NCBI GenBank assembly: GCA_947625945.1
Contig: CANQQI010000002.1
Span: 1-51,061, forward strand
Reading direction: 5' to 3'
Source of the DNA: an uncultured Oscillospiraceae bacterium
GTDB lineage: Bacteria; Bacillota; Clostridia; Oscillospirales; Oscillospiraceae
Length of the DNA stretch: 51,061 nucleotides
In this document: piece by piece, positions 35,950 to 45,134 of the stretch
How the letters are laid out: each line of letters begins with the position of its first letter
Position numbering within the stretch: the stretch's first letter is position 1
Program-made: the position numbers and the translations under genes
Notes under the pieces: model-generated
The model's input: the letters and a program-made list of their open reading frames with translations, nothing else
Databases searched by the model: none
What the model was told of the DNA's origin: nothing

Positions 35950-37710
35950 ATGAGCGAAGAAAACCAATACACCTTTGAAAACCCGGAGTACCGGAAGACC
36001 TACTGGCACACCTGCTCTCACATCATGGCCCAGGCGGTGAAGCGGCTGTGGCCCGAGGTCAAGCTGGCCATCGGCCCCGCCATCGACGAGGGCTGGTACT
36101 ACGACTTTGACGCCCCCTTCACCATCACCCCGGAGCATCTGGAAAAAATTGAGGCGGAAATGAAGAAGATCTGCAAGGAGCGGCTGCCCCTGGTCCGCAC
36201 AGAGAAGCCCCGGGAGGAGGCCATCGCCTACATGGAGGGCCGGGAGGAGCCCTACAAGGTGGAGCTGATTCAGGACCTGCCTCTGGACGCCGTGATCTCC
36301 TTCTACACCCAGGGGGAGTTTACCGACCTGTGCGCCGGCCCCCACTTAGACTCCACCGGCCGGGTCAAGGGCAACGCCATTAAGCTGACCAACTCCTGCG
36401 GCGCCTACTGGCGGGGTGACAGCAAGCGGAAAATGCTCCAGCGGATCTATGGCATCGCCTTCCCCAAGAAGGAGGAGCTGGAGGAGTATTTGCAGCGCAT
36501 CGAGGAGGCAAAAAAACGGGACCACCGGAAGCTGGGCAAGGAGCTGGGTCTGTTCATGTTGGCGGACGAGGGCCCCGGATTTCCCTTCTTCCTGCCCAAG
36601 GGCATGGTGCTGCGCAACACCCTGCTGGACTACTGGCGCAAGTGCCACAAGCGGTACGGCTATGTAGAGATCTCCACGCCCATCATTCTAAACCAGGAGC
36701 TTTGGCACCGCAGCGGACACTGGGACCACTATAAGAACAATATGTACACCACGGTGATCGACGACGTGGACTACGCGGTCAAGCCCATGAACTGCCCCGG
36801 CGGGATGCTGGTGTACAAGAATGAGCCCCATTCCTACCGGGATCTGCCCCTGCGGATGGCGGAGCTGGGCCTGGTCCATCGCCATGAGTTGTCCGGGGCG
36901 CTTCACGGCCTGTTCCGGGTCCGGTGTTTCACCCAGGACGACGCCCATATCTTCATGACCCCCGCCCAGATGAAGGACGAGATCAAGAACGTGGTCAAAC
37001 TGTTCGATGAGATCTACTCCACCTTCGGCCTGAGCTATCAGATCGAACTTTCCACCATGCCCGAGGACCACATGGGTGACGAGGCGGTATGGCGTTACGC
37101 TGAGGAGACCCTCCGGACCGCCATTCAGGAGATGGGCAAGGACTTCATCATCAACGAGGGCGACGGCGCGTTCTACGGCCCCAAGCTGGACTTCCACCTG
37201 GCGGATTCCCTGGGCCGGACTTGGCAGTGCGGCACGATCCAGCTGGACTTCCAGATGCCGGAGCGGTTTGAGCTGGAATATGTGGGCGAGGACGGGGAGA
37301 AGCACCGTCCCGTCATGATCCACCGTGCGCTGCTGGGCTCCATCGAGCGGTTCATCGGTGTCATAACCGAGCATTTCGCCGGCGCCTTCCCCCTGTGGCT
37401 CTCCCCTGTTCAGGTCAAGGTCTTGCCCATCACCGACCGTGCCCACGAATATGCCCGGGAGGTGGTCCGAAAGCTGGATGAGGCAGGCATCCGGGTAGAG
37501 GGCGACTACCGCTCCGAGAAGCTGGGCTACAAGATCCGGGAAGCCCAGGGCCAGAAGATCCCCTATATGCTGGTCGTTGGCGACCGGGAGGCTCAGGACG
37601 GCACCGTGGCCGTCCGCACCCGCTCCGGCGGGGACGAGGGGGCTGTGCCTTTGGAAGACTTCCTGTCCAAGTGCCTAGTTGAGATCCGGGAAATGAGCCG
37701 GAGAGTGTAA
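35950..37710 (+). CDS. thrS: Threonyl-tRNA synthetase
   Basis: MSEENQYTFENPEYRKTYWHTCSHIMAQAVKRLWP..., class II core FFLPKGMVLRNTL, MNCPGGMLVYKNEPHSYRDLPLRMAELG. The N-terminal extension to 35746 in the ORF track lies within the T-box leader. Confidence 0.97.
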   Translation: MSEENQYTFENPEYRKTYWHTCSHIMAQAVKRLWPEVKLAIGPAIDEGWYYDFDAPFTITPEHLEKIEAEMKKICKERLPLVRTEKPREEAIAYMEGREEPYKVELIQDLPLDAVISFYTQGEFTDLCAGPHLDSTGRVKGNAIKLTNSCGAYWRGDSKRKMLQRIYGIAFPKKEELEEYLQRIEEAKKRDHRKLGKELGLFMLADEGPGFPFFLPKGMVLRNTLLDYWRKCHKRYGYVEISTPIILNQELWHRSGHWDHYKNNMYTTVIDDVDYAVKPMNCPGGMLVYKNEPHSYRDLPLRMAELGLVHRHELSGALHGLFRVRCFTQDDAHIFMTPAQMKDEIKNVVKLFDEIYSTFGLSYQIELSTMPEDHMGDEAVWRYAEETLRTAIQEMGKDFIINEGDGAFYGPKLDFHLADSLGRTWQCGTIQLDFQMPERFELEYVGEDGEKHRPVMIHRALLGSIERFIGVITEHFAGAFPLWLSPVQVKVLPITDRAHEYAREVVRKLDEAGIRVEGDYRSEKLGYKIREAQGQKIPYMLVVGDREAQDGTVAVRTRSGGDEGAVPLEDFLSKCLVEIREMSRRV

Positions 37711-37814
37711 AGAAAGTGTAAATTCCCGCCGCTGCGCGCCGCTTTGGCGCGCAGCGGTCTTTTTTAATTCATATTTGTATGGTAGAATGACTTTACTTTA
37801 GGCAAAAGGAAGCG

Positions 37815-38777
37815 ATGCCGATGAAAACGTCTCCGGACAGTGCCATCTCCCGAGTGGAGACTGTCAGCCTGGGCGGACACCCGCAAAAGATCCTCCTGGA
37901 GGGCCGGGATGCCGGTCTCCCTGTCCTTTTGACCCTCCATGGCGGTCCCGGGAGTCCCCTCCCCTTCTGCGTGGGCAGCCGGGGGCTGTTCCCGGAGATC
38001 ACGGAGCGGTTCGTTCTGGTGTGCTGGGACCAGTACGGCTGCGGCGCCAACAACGCAGCCCTCCCGGCGGACATTTCCATCGCGGACTACGCGGCCATGA
38101 CATCAGAGCTGATCGGCTATCTCAAGAAGGAATTTCCCCAGAACCGGCTATACCTCTTCGGCATGTCCTGGGGCTCTATTCTGAGCCTGCTGGCCGCCAA
38201 CTGGAACGCCGGGTCCGTGGACGGCGCTCTTGCCTATGGGCAGGTCTGCCACCGGCTCCTGCAATCGGAGGACGCCCTTTCCGCCCTGCTGGAATCCGCC
38301 GCTCCGGGCAAAATCAAGACCCAGGTGAAAAAGATCTTCGTTTACCGGGAATTTACTCCCGAAAACGCCATGAAAATCAGTCGCTGGGTCCGGAAGTATA
38401 CCGAAGGTTATGTAAACAGCAGCGACCCACAACCCCCTGTTTTCCCCCTGCTCCGAAGTCTGCTGAAAAGCCCGGATTACCGTCTCCGGGACGTACTGTC
38501 CACTACTGTGAACGGCTATGGAAAAAACAAGAGCCTGCTCCGGGAGCTGAGCAAGGTGGATCTGCGCAGCGAACTGCGGCACGTCGCCGTTCCCTATCGC
38601 ATCCTCCAGGGAGAGACGGACATCGTCACCTCCACCCGCCAGGTGGAGGCCCTGGTTCGCCAGGCGCAAAATCCCCGGCTGACCTGCACCGTCGTTCCGG
38701 GCTCCGGCCATCTCCCCGGTGAAAAGGGCATGGCCGCTATTCTCACGGAGATTCGCGCCCTCTGCGCCGGGGCGTGA
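37815..38777 (+). CDS. Alpha/beta hydrolase (proline iminopeptidase-like)
   Basis: LLTLHGGPGSPLPF oxyanion motif, LFGMSWGSILSLL nucleophile elbow, VPGSGHLPG catalytic His. Confidence 0.88.
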   Translation: MPMKTSPDSAISRVETVSLGGHPQKILLEGRDAGLPVLLTLHGGPGSPLPFCVGSRGLFPEITERFVLVCWDQYGCGANNAALPADISIADYAAMTSELIGYLKKEFPQNRLYLFGMSWGSILSLLAANWNAGSVDGALAYGQVCHRLLQSEDALSALLESAAPGKIKTQVKKIFVYREFTPENAMKISRWVRKYTEGYVNSSDPQPPVFPLLRSLLKSPDYRLRDVLSTTVNGYGKNKSLLRELSKVDLRSELRHVAVPYRILQGETDIVTSTRQVEALVRQAQNPRLTCTVVPGSGHLPGEKGMAAILTEIRALCAGA

Positions 38778-38784
38778 CTACTCC

Positions 38785-39588
38785 ATGAATCGGAAAAATC
38801 GACGGTGGCTCTTATGGACCGTGGCGCTGGCGGCGCTGGCTCTCTGGCTTCTTTGGGGAAATTGGGCAGTGACAGTGAGCGCCTACTCCGTGGCTCTTTC
38901 GGGCCTGCCGGGAGGCTTTGACGGCTTTCGCGTTGCCCAAGTTTCGGACCTGCACAACGGGGAATTTGGTCCTGGAAACGCCCGGCTCCTGGAAAAGCTC
39001 CGGGCGGCCGCGCCCGATCTCATTGTTTTGACCGGGGACCTGGTGGACAGCGTCCATACGGATTTGAATGTAGCAATTTCCTTCGCCCGGGCCGCCGTGG
39101 AGATCGCCCCTACCTATTTTGTCACCGGCAATCATGAGGCCCGTCTGGCTGATTATACCGTTCTACGGGAAGGCCTCTTGGCCGCCGGGGCGACGGTGTT
39201 GGAAAATGAAGGGGTGATTTTGACCCAGGGGACGGACCGTGTTCTCCTCTACGGGCTCCGGGATCCGGCCTTTGGCCCCTCCCCCACCCTGCCGGAGACG
39301 GAGGAATTTCTCATTCTCCTGGCCCACCGGCCGGAATATTTTGAAGGCTACGCCGCCCAGGGAGCGGATCTGATCTTCTCCGGCCACGCCCACGGCGGTC
39401 AAGTGCGCCTGCCCTTCCTCGGGGGCCTGGTTGCCCCCGGTCAGGGTTTTTTTCCAAAATATGACTTTGGGCTCTACGAAGAATCCGGGGCAGTGATGGT
39501 CGTCAGCCGGGGGCTGGGAAACAGCATCATCCCCCTGCGGGTGAACAATCCCCCGGAGCTGGTGATCGTGACACTGAAACGGGAATAA
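38785..39588 (+). CDS. Membrane-anchored metallophosphoesterase (YkuE/YaeI-like)
   Basis: N-terminal TM; RVAQVSDLHNGEFG, LIVLTGDLVDS, YFVTGNHEAR, LIFSGHAHGGQVRLPF. Confidence 0.93.
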   Translation: MNRKNRRWLLWTVALAALALWLLWGNWAVTVSAYSVALSGLPGGFDGFRVAQVSDLHNGEFGPGNARLLEKLRAAAPDLIVLTGDLVDSVHTDLNVAISFARAAVEIAPTYFVTGNHEARLADYTVLREGLLAAGATVLENEGVILTQGTDRVLLYGLRDPAFGPSPTLPETEEFLILLAHRPEYFEGYAAQGADLIFSGHAHGGQVRLPFLGGLVAPGQGFFPKYDFGLYEESGAVMVVSRGLGNSIIPLRVNNPPELVIVTLKRE

Positions 39589-39603
39589 AAGAAAGGATCA
39601 TGC

Positions 39604-40365
39604 ATGAAAAAGAAAGAGCTTTTGATTTTTGGGATCCTTGCTGTCCTGCTGGCTGCGCTGGGATATCCCTTCGTTTCCTATGGATATGGGTTTTCCGTGC
39701 TGATATTGTTCGGGACCCTGATGCTGGTCTTTCTCTTCCGGCTGGCATGGGTGTACAGGAAGCGGTTCGTCTGGGCCCGGTGGATGCTTGGCATTTTGTG
39801 CGTCTGCACCGGCGCGGGCCTGGCGGCGGCAGTCTGGACAGGCTGCCTCATCGCTCAAGCAGGGTTTGGAGATCTCAAAACCGAGTGCTCCTATGTGGTG
39901 GTCCTGGGCGCCGGGGTCAACGGGTCCACCCCTTCCCTCTCCCTTCGGGAGCGACTGGATGCCGCCTATGACTATCTGGAAGCGCACCCGGAGGCGGTGT
40001 GCGTGGTTTCCGGCGGCCAGGGCGACGGGGAGGACATCACCGAGGCGGAGTGCATGTACCGGGATCTAATCGCCCGGGGCATCTCCCCCGACCGGGTCTG
40101 GAAGGAGGAGGAGGCCACCAACACCCGTGAAAATCTGGCCTTTTCTTTGGCTTTGATCCAGGAGCGCACCGGCGAGGCCCCGGACCTCATCGGGCTGGTA
40201 TCCAGCGAGTACCACCTGTATCGGGCGGAGCAATTCGCCCGGGAGCTGGGGATCACCGCCTCGGGCATCCCGGCGACCACCTCATGGGTGTCTCTCCGGA
40301 TCAACTATTTCCTCCGGGAAATCGCCGCGGTGTGGTTTTACACCCTGTTTGGAAGAGGAAATTGA
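39604..40365 (+). CDS. YdcF family (DUF218) membrane protein
   Basis: YVVVLGAGVNGSTPSLSLRERLDAAYDYLEAHPEAVCVVSGGQGDGEDITEAECMYRDLIARGI...EEEATNTRENL. Confidence 0.92.
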   Translation: MKKKELLIFGILAVLLAALGYPFVSYGYGFSVLILFGTLMLVFLFRLAWVYRKRFVWARWMLGILCVCTGAGLAAAVWTGCLIAQAGFGDLKTECSYVVVLGAGVNGSTPSLSLRERLDAAYDYLEAHPEAVCVVSGGQGDGEDITEAECMYRDLIARGISPDRVWKEEEATNTRENLAFSLALIQERTGEAPDLIGLVSSEYHLYRAEQFARELGITASGIPATTSWVSLRINYFLREIAAVWFYTLFGRGN

Positions 40366-40417
40366 AAATTTCCTCTTGCTATTTCCCAGGAAATCATGTA
40401 TACTAATCACCGGATAA

Positions 40418-40504
40418 GCCGGTGTGATGGAATGGTAGACGTGACGGACTCAAAATCCGTTGGGCTAATCCCCCGTGTGGGTTCGAGTCCCACCACCGGC
40501 ACCA
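40418..40504 (+). tRNA. tRNA-Leu(CAA), CCA encoded
   Basis: Acceptor GCCGGTG/CACCGGC, anticodon stem ACGGA/TCCGT around loop CTCAAAA, long variable arm, TTCGAGT loop, 3' ACCA. Confidence 0.95.
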
Positions 40505-40587
40505 AAAATCGGCAATCCTCGCCAGAGGGTTGCCGATTTTTACTGCTTCACTGTTTTTTAAGGTAAAGCTGCCACTGGCAGCTTTGT
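40500..40587 (+). repeat. Dispersed repeat A, copy 2 (includes the tRNA-Leu terminator)
   Basis: Matches 14356-14443; hairpin AAAAATCGGCAATCCTC-gcca-GAGGGTTGCCGATTTTT. Confidence 0.9.
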
Positions 40588-40694
40588 AAGATTTTGATTC
40601 GCTGCGCGAAGCACCACACTACTTCACTTTTCACTTCATACGAAGGGCCGATTTTTGGAAGGTAATAAGTAATAGTGATTAGTGAAGAAGTTAT

Positions 40695-40732
40695 ATGGTG
40701 TCCCCTTCGGGGACGATTGATATGAAAGGCTG
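40695..40732 (+). repeat. Dispersed repeat B, copy 2
   Basis: See 15066-15103. Confidence 0.8.
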
Positions 40733-40740
40733 CGGGCTTC

Positions 40741-40778
40741 ATCGGAGCGGACGTTCCACCGTTCGCTCCGATGTTTTT
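40741..40778 (+). terminator. Terminator-like hairpin
   Basis: ATCGGAGCG-GACGTTCCACCGTT-CGCTCCGAT followed by GTTTTTTG. Confidence 0.6.
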
Positions 40779-40871
40779 TGTTCCGCACCATATTTTTATT
40801 GATTTACGATAAATAATACTTGACTTACGAGAACTCCTGTGCTATACTGCTCCTTGAAAGGAGGCGGTGAT

Positions 40872-41234
40872 GTGAAAAAGCTGCTAGCAGCGGGCCTGTG
40901 TTTGATCTTGGTGACCGGCTGCGGATGGCGGGATGAAGCGGAGGAAGCCGCTCCGCTTCGGAATTACACCCGGCGGGATCTCGGAGAGGTCTCCGCCCTG
41001 GTTTACGCGGAGCGGGAATACATTCCTTTCTGTGTGGTGTCCAAGGCGGACCGGGGCGTGTTGCTGGGATATGTGGATGGCGACCGGGACGAGCAGGTCC
41101 ACGCCTACCGGGGCCTGTCGCCGGAGGAATGGATCGTCAGCAGCCTGACCATGGACGGCGGCGCGATCCTGATGAAGGAGCGGTCCGTCACCGACATTCC
41201 CGAGGGACTCACGGCGGAATACCCGCAGATTTGA
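40872..41234 (+). CDS. Small lipoprotein (GTG start)
   Basis: VKKLLAAGLCLILVTGCGW lipobox; GGAGG upstream. Confidence 0.7.
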   Translation: MKKLLAAGLCLILVTGCGWRDEAEEAAPLRNYTRRDLGEVSALVYAEREYIPFCVVSKADRGVLLGYVDGDRDEQVHAYRGLSPEEWIVSSLTMDGGAILMKERSVTDIPEGLTAEYPQI

Positions 41235-41247
41235 AAGGAGCTTTTTT

Positions 41248-41727
41248 ATGGAACAGAAATCCTTGGCCCGGTGGCTCAAGATCATTTTGGTGGGGGTGGC
41301 CCTCTGCGCCCTGGCGGTGTATGGCGTGGTCCTGCCCAGCCTAGGGCTGAGCATCGCGGGAGCCAACCCGGAATATGCCTTCTGCTTTTGGCCCTGGCTG
41401 ATCTTCCTCTGGAGCACCGCCCTGCCCTGCTGCGCCGCCTTTGTGCTGGCCTGGTTGATCTTCACCAACATTGGGCGTGACCGGTCCTTCTCCATGGAGA
41501 ACGCCCGGTATCTCACAGGCGTGGCCTGGCTGGCCGCCGGGGACGCGGGGTATTTTGTCCTGGGCAACATGGTGTTTTTAATGCTGAATATGAGCCACCC
41601 CGGGTTTTTCCTGCTGAGTATGATGGTGGCCTTCGCCGGATTCGCCATCTCCGTGGTGGCGGCAGCCCTGTCCCATCTGGTACGGAAGGCCGCCGCGCTC
41701 CAGGAGCAGAGCGATCTGACCATCTAG
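41248..41727 (+). CDS. DUF2975-like integral membrane protein
   Basis: Four predicted TM helices; followed by a small Xre regulator, a typical arrangement. Confidence 0.75.
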   Translation: MEQKSLARWLKIILVGVALCALAVYGVVLPSLGLSIAGANPEYAFCFWPWLIFLWSTALPCCAAFVLAWLIFTNIGRDRSFSMENARYLTGVAWLAAGDAGYFVLGNMVFLMLNMSHPGFFLLSMMVAFAGFAISVVAAALSHLVRKAAALQEQSDLTI

Positions 41728-41737
41728 GAGGCGCGCC

Positions 41738-41956
41738 ATGGAAGACGAGATCATCATCAACATCGACGTAATGCTGGCCAAGCGGAAAATGAGCGTCACA
41801 GAGCTGTCCCAGCGGGTGGGGATCACCATGGCCAACCTCTCCATCCTAAAAAACGGCAAGGCCAAGGCCGTTAAACTGTCCACCCTGGCCAAGCTCTGCG
41901 CCGCCCTGGACTGCCAGCCCGGGGACCTGCTGGAATACAGGGGGCGGGAAGAATGA
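41738..41956 (+). CDS. Xre-family HTH regulator (YozG-like)
   Basis: 72 aa: IINIDVMLAKRKMSVTELSQRVGITMANLSILKNGKAKAVKLSTLAKLCAALDCQPGDLLEY. Confidence 0.92.
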   Translation: MEDEIIINIDVMLAKRKMSVTELSQRVGITMANLSILKNGKAKAVKLSTLAKLCAALDCQPGDLLEYRGREE

Positions 41957-42468
41957 TCAGATTTCTGGCGTTTTTTCTGGTCTTTTTCCAGCTGTTCTCC
42001 AGCTGTGACGCCTCTGGCACGCTGAACCGAGAGATGGGCAGCGTTTTGGGGCTGAAGCTGTCCGGCGGCACGGTGCTGGCCAACTGGGACAGCCACGGAG
42101 GGTTCCACGGAGACGGCACAAAGTTTGCCGCCATCCAATTCCCGGACGATTCCGTGGCAGACCAGATCCGAAACACCGAAGACGGGCGCTGGAAGGCGTT
42201 TCCCATCCAGGAGGAGGAGGTGCGGGTGATCCTCTACGGCGTGACCAAGCGCCAGCCGGACGGGACCGACGCAACCTTCGGCCCCATTTTGTATGACCAC
42301 GACACGGGCGAGCCTCTGTTCCCCCAGGTGGAGGAGGGCTATTACTTCTTTTGGGACCGCCACTCAGACACAAAGACTCCCCTTCTGGAGCGTCCTTCCT
42401 ACAATTTCACCGTGGCGGTCTACGACGCGGAGAAGAAGATCCTCTATTACGGGAAGCTGGACACCTAG
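41953..42468 (+). CDS. Exported protein of unknown function
   Basis: 4-nt overlap with the preceding HTH gene; N-terminal hydrophobic segment. Confidence 0.6.
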   Translation: MIRFLAFFLVFFQLFSSCDASGTLNREMGSVLGLKLSGGTVLANWDSHGGFHGDGTKFAAIQFPDDSVADQIRNTEDGRWKAFPIQEEEVRVILYGVTKRQPDGTDATFGPILYDHDTGEPLFPQVEEGYYFFWDRHSDTKTPLLERPSYNFTVAVYDAEKKILYYGKLDT

Positions 42469-42548
42469 CGGTGCCCAAGCCCGCCCTGGCTTTCCTGCCG
42501 GGGCGGGCTTTTTCGCGGCGGAAGGCGCTCAGCCCCATCATAATGGGC

Positions 42549-42607
42549 TTGACAAGTAAAAATCGATTGTTTATAATTTAATTGGAAACAATTGAATTAT
42601 AAACAAT
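42549..42607 (+). promoter_or_regulatory. Promoter with a 19-bp-arm operator-like inverted repeat (MarR/OhrR-type site)
   Basis: TTGACA 42549-42554, N17, TATAAT 42572-42577; inverted repeat ATTGTTTATAATTTAATTG-gaaa-CAATTGAATTATAAACAAT at 42566-42607 (one mismatch). Confidence 0.85.
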
Positions 42608-42624
42608 GCAAGGAGGTTTTTCAT

Positions 42625-42900
42625 TTGCGCTACGAGTACAAGACGGAGAATACCTGCTCCCGGTTCATCCGGTTCGACATTGAGGGGAACGTGATCCGCG
42701 ACATCTCCTTTGAAGGGGGCTGCAACGGGAATCTGAAGGCCATTTCCAAGCTGCTGGAGGGCGCCACGGTAGAGCAGATTGAGGAAAAGCTGCTGGGTCT
42801 CACCTGCGGCAGCCGACCCACCTCCTGCTCCGATCAGCTGGCCAAGGCCGTCCGGGCCGCTTTGGAGGCCGCCAAGGCCCAGAAAGGAGCCGCCCAATGA
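42625..42900 (+). CDS. TSCPD-domain protein (TIGR03905-like), TTG start
   Basis: YEYKTENTCSRFIRFDIEGNVIRDISFEGGCNGNLKAISKLLEG...LTCGSRPTSCSDQLAKAV. Confidence 0.88.
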   Translation: MRYEYKTENTCSRFIRFDIEGNVIRDISFEGGCNGNLKAISKLLEGATVEQIEEKLLGLTCGSRPTSCSDQLAKAVRAALEAAKAQKGAAQ

Positions 42901-43319
42901 AAATCGCCGTTCGCTACTATACCCGCTCCGGAAACACCCGGAAGCTGGCCGAGGCCATTGCCCAGGCCCTGAACGTGGAGGCCCAGACCGTGGACACGCC
43001 TTTGGCGGAGAAAACGGACCTGCTGTTTCTGGGCAGCTCCTACTATGCCTTCGACGTGGATCCCCATGTCAAGTCCTTTTTGGTGGAGAACCAGTTCAAG
43101 CTGGGCAAGGTGGTCTGCTTCGGCACCTCCGCCATGCTGGGCTCCACCCAGGGTCAAATCGCCAAGGTAACGGAAACCACCGGCACGGCGCTGGCCCAGG
43201 AGGAATTTCACTGCCCCGGCTCCTTCGGCCCCTTCCACAAGGGCCGGCCAAACGCGGAAGACTGCCAGAACGCGGCGGCGTTCGCAAAGAATTATGTTAA
43301 CAAGGAGGAACAGAAATGA
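42897..43319 (+). CDS. Flavodoxin
   Basis: MKIAVRYYTRSGNTRKLAEAIAQALNVEAQTVD...LFLGSSYYAFDVDPHVKSFL. Confidence 0.93.
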   Translation: MKIAVRYYTRSGNTRKLAEAIAQALNVEAQTVDTPLAEKTDLLFLGSSYYAFDVDPHVKSFLVENQFKLGKVVCFGTSAMLGSTQGQIAKVTETTGTALAQEEFHCPGSFGPFHKGRPNAEDCQNAAAFAKNYVNKEEQK

Positions 43320-43711
43320 ACGAGGTTTATGAATTTCTGAAAAGCTGCGGGGTCTACTATCTGGCTACCGACGAGGACGGCCAGCCCCGGGTCCGGCCCT
43401 TCGGCACTGTGGATCTGTTTGACGGCGGGCTGTACATTCAGACCGGAAAAAGTAAGGCTGTGGCCCGGCAGATGGCTGCCAACCCAAAAGTGGAGCTTTG
43501 CGCCATGAGCGCCGACGGCCGCTGGCTGCGGGTGACCGCCCAGGCGGTTTTAGATGAGCGGATCGAGGCCCAGGCCCATTTGCTGGACGCCTACCCCTCC
43601 CTCCAGGCCATGTACCAGCCCGGGGACGGCAACACCCAGGTCTACCGGCTGGAAAATGGCGAGGCCCGGTTCTGCTCCTTCACCGCGCCGGAGCGGGTCG
43701 TAAAATTCTGA
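43316..43711 (+). CDS. Pyridoxamine 5'-phosphate oxidase-like FMN-binding protein
   Basis: YYLATDEDGQPRVRPFGTVDLFDGGLYIQTGKSKAVARQMAANPKVELCAM. Confidence 0.93.
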   Translation: MNEVYEFLKSCGVYYLATDEDGQPRVRPFGTVDLFDGGLYIQTGKSKAVARQMAANPKVELCAMSADGRWLRVTAQAVLDERIEAQAHLLDAYPSLQAMYQPGDGNTQVYRLENGEARFCSFTAPERVVKF

Positions 43712-43726
43712 CCGGCGGAACGCTCC

Positions 43727-44173
43727 ATGGAGAAAACGATGGAAGCGCCGCTCGGCGAGGAGGCCCTGCTGTTAAAAAACCAGCTCTGCTTTCCCCTGTA
43801 CGCCTGCGCCCGGGAGATCGTCAAGCGGTATAAGCCCTTTTTGGATCCCCTGGGTCTGACCTACACCCAGTATCTGGTGATGATGGTGCTGTGGGAAAAG
43901 CGCCAGGTGACGGCCAAGGCCCTGGGGGACTGTTTGCTGCTGGACTCCGGCACCCTGACGCCCCTGCTGAAAAAAATGGAGGCCAAGGGTCTGCTCACCC
44001 GTACCCGCTCTCAGACGGACGAGCGAAATCTGCTGGTGACCGTCACGGCCGGCGGCGAGGCGCTCAAGGAGGAAGCGGCGTCGGTACCGCCCAAAATGGC
44101 GGCCTGCGCCGGGCTGACCCCCCTGGAGGCCGGGGAGCTTTACCGCCTACTCTACAAGATGCTGAAAAAATAG
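43727..44173 (+). CDS. MarR/OhrR-family transcriptional regulator
   Basis: LKNQLCFPLYACAREIVKRYKPFLDPLGLTYTQYLVMMVLWE...LGDCLLLDSGTLTPLLKKMEAKGLLTRTRSQTDERNLLVTVT. Confidence 0.95.
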   Translation: MEKTMEAPLGEEALLLKNQLCFPLYACAREIVKRYKPFLDPLGLTYTQYLVMMVLWEKRQVTAKALGDCLLLDSGTLTPLLKKMEAKGLLTRTRSQTDERNLLVTVTAGGEALKEEAASVPPKMAACAGLTPLEAGELYRLLYKMLKK

Positions 44174-44388
44174 GAACTGCGGACAAGCGGCGCCCCGGCG
44201 AAAGCCGGGGTGCTTCCACGTTTCAAAAAAGCGCGGCATTTTGATTGGTAAAAAGGGATGGCCCGCAAAAGTTTTCTGAATGTTCATGATCTATTCATTG
44301 ACATTTGTCCATAGGATGATTATTATTTTTAATAGAAGCAGAAGTTTCGTTTCGGGGCCGGGATCCGCCGGCATAGGAGGGATCGCTC

Positions 44389-45042
44389 ATGAAAAAGTTT
44401 GGTCTTTGCACCACCATCGTCGCGCTGCTGCTGGTTTTTTCGGCGGTGACGTCGGTCCTGCCGGTGCAGGCCTATGCCGCCGTAAGCGCCGCGGATCGTA
44501 AAGGTTCCGTCCGGGTGTTTGTGGGAGACCTGGAAAACGCCCCCGGCAGCTACGCGAAGCAGCGGCTTGCCTACCTTCACCGCCTGGCCAAATCCGACGG
44601 GGACACGCCGGTGGAGGCCATCGTTGGCTTTGACGATTACTATGCGCTGGAGGAGGTTTCCGACTGGCTGGAGCAATATCATGTGACCGCCAAGTGCGTT
44701 TATATGTGGGCGCCGGGTGACACCGGAAGGCTGGGCCTCTTCATTGAGAATGGCGATATACCAAAAGCGGTGGCGGATTTTTGCGCGTATGAAGAAGGCC
44801 GCGGCGCTGAGGAAGACGACGCGGAATATCTGGATTACCAGCGCTTCTTAAACGGAGAATTTGGCGTTTTCGCCCTGACGGTGATCGCGCCGGCGGGGAC
44901 CCTGGATGAAATGGCCGGGGACCTGGACTCCATTTCCTATGTGGATGTGAAGTACAACGAACAAGTAGAGCGCTACGCCGCGGAAAAGGGGAAGGACGTC
45001 AGCTACATCGAACTGCCCTCCAAGCCGGACGGCGCATTGTAA
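44389..45042 (+). CDS. Secreted protein of unknown function
   Basis: Signal peptide MKKFGLCTTIVALLLVFSAVTSVLPVQAYA; no motif recognised. Confidence 0.7.
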   Translation: MKKFGLCTTIVALLLVFSAVTSVLPVQAYAAVSAADRKGSVRVFVGDLENAPGSYAKQRLAYLHRLAKSDGDTPVEAIVGFDDYYALEEVSDWLEQYHVTAKCVYMWAPGDTGRLGLFIENGDIPKAVADFCAYEEGRGAEEDDAEYLDYQRFLNGEFGVFALTVIAPAGTLDEMAGDLDSISYVDVKYNEQVERYAAEKGKDVSYIELPSKPDGAL

Positions 45043-45084
45043 AATCCGGAAGCCCCGATCTTCCAGCGTTTTTAAAACCATACC

Positions 45085-45126
45085 AAAGAACAGGACCGCC
45101 GGCGGTCGCCGGCGGTCCTGTTCTTT
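45085..45126. terminator. Bidirectional terminator between convergent genes
   Basis: Perfect 19-bp arms AAAGAACAGGACCGCCGGC-ggtc-GCCGGCGGTCCTGTTCTTT. Confidence 0.95.
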
Positions 45127-45134
45127 CTAATGCC

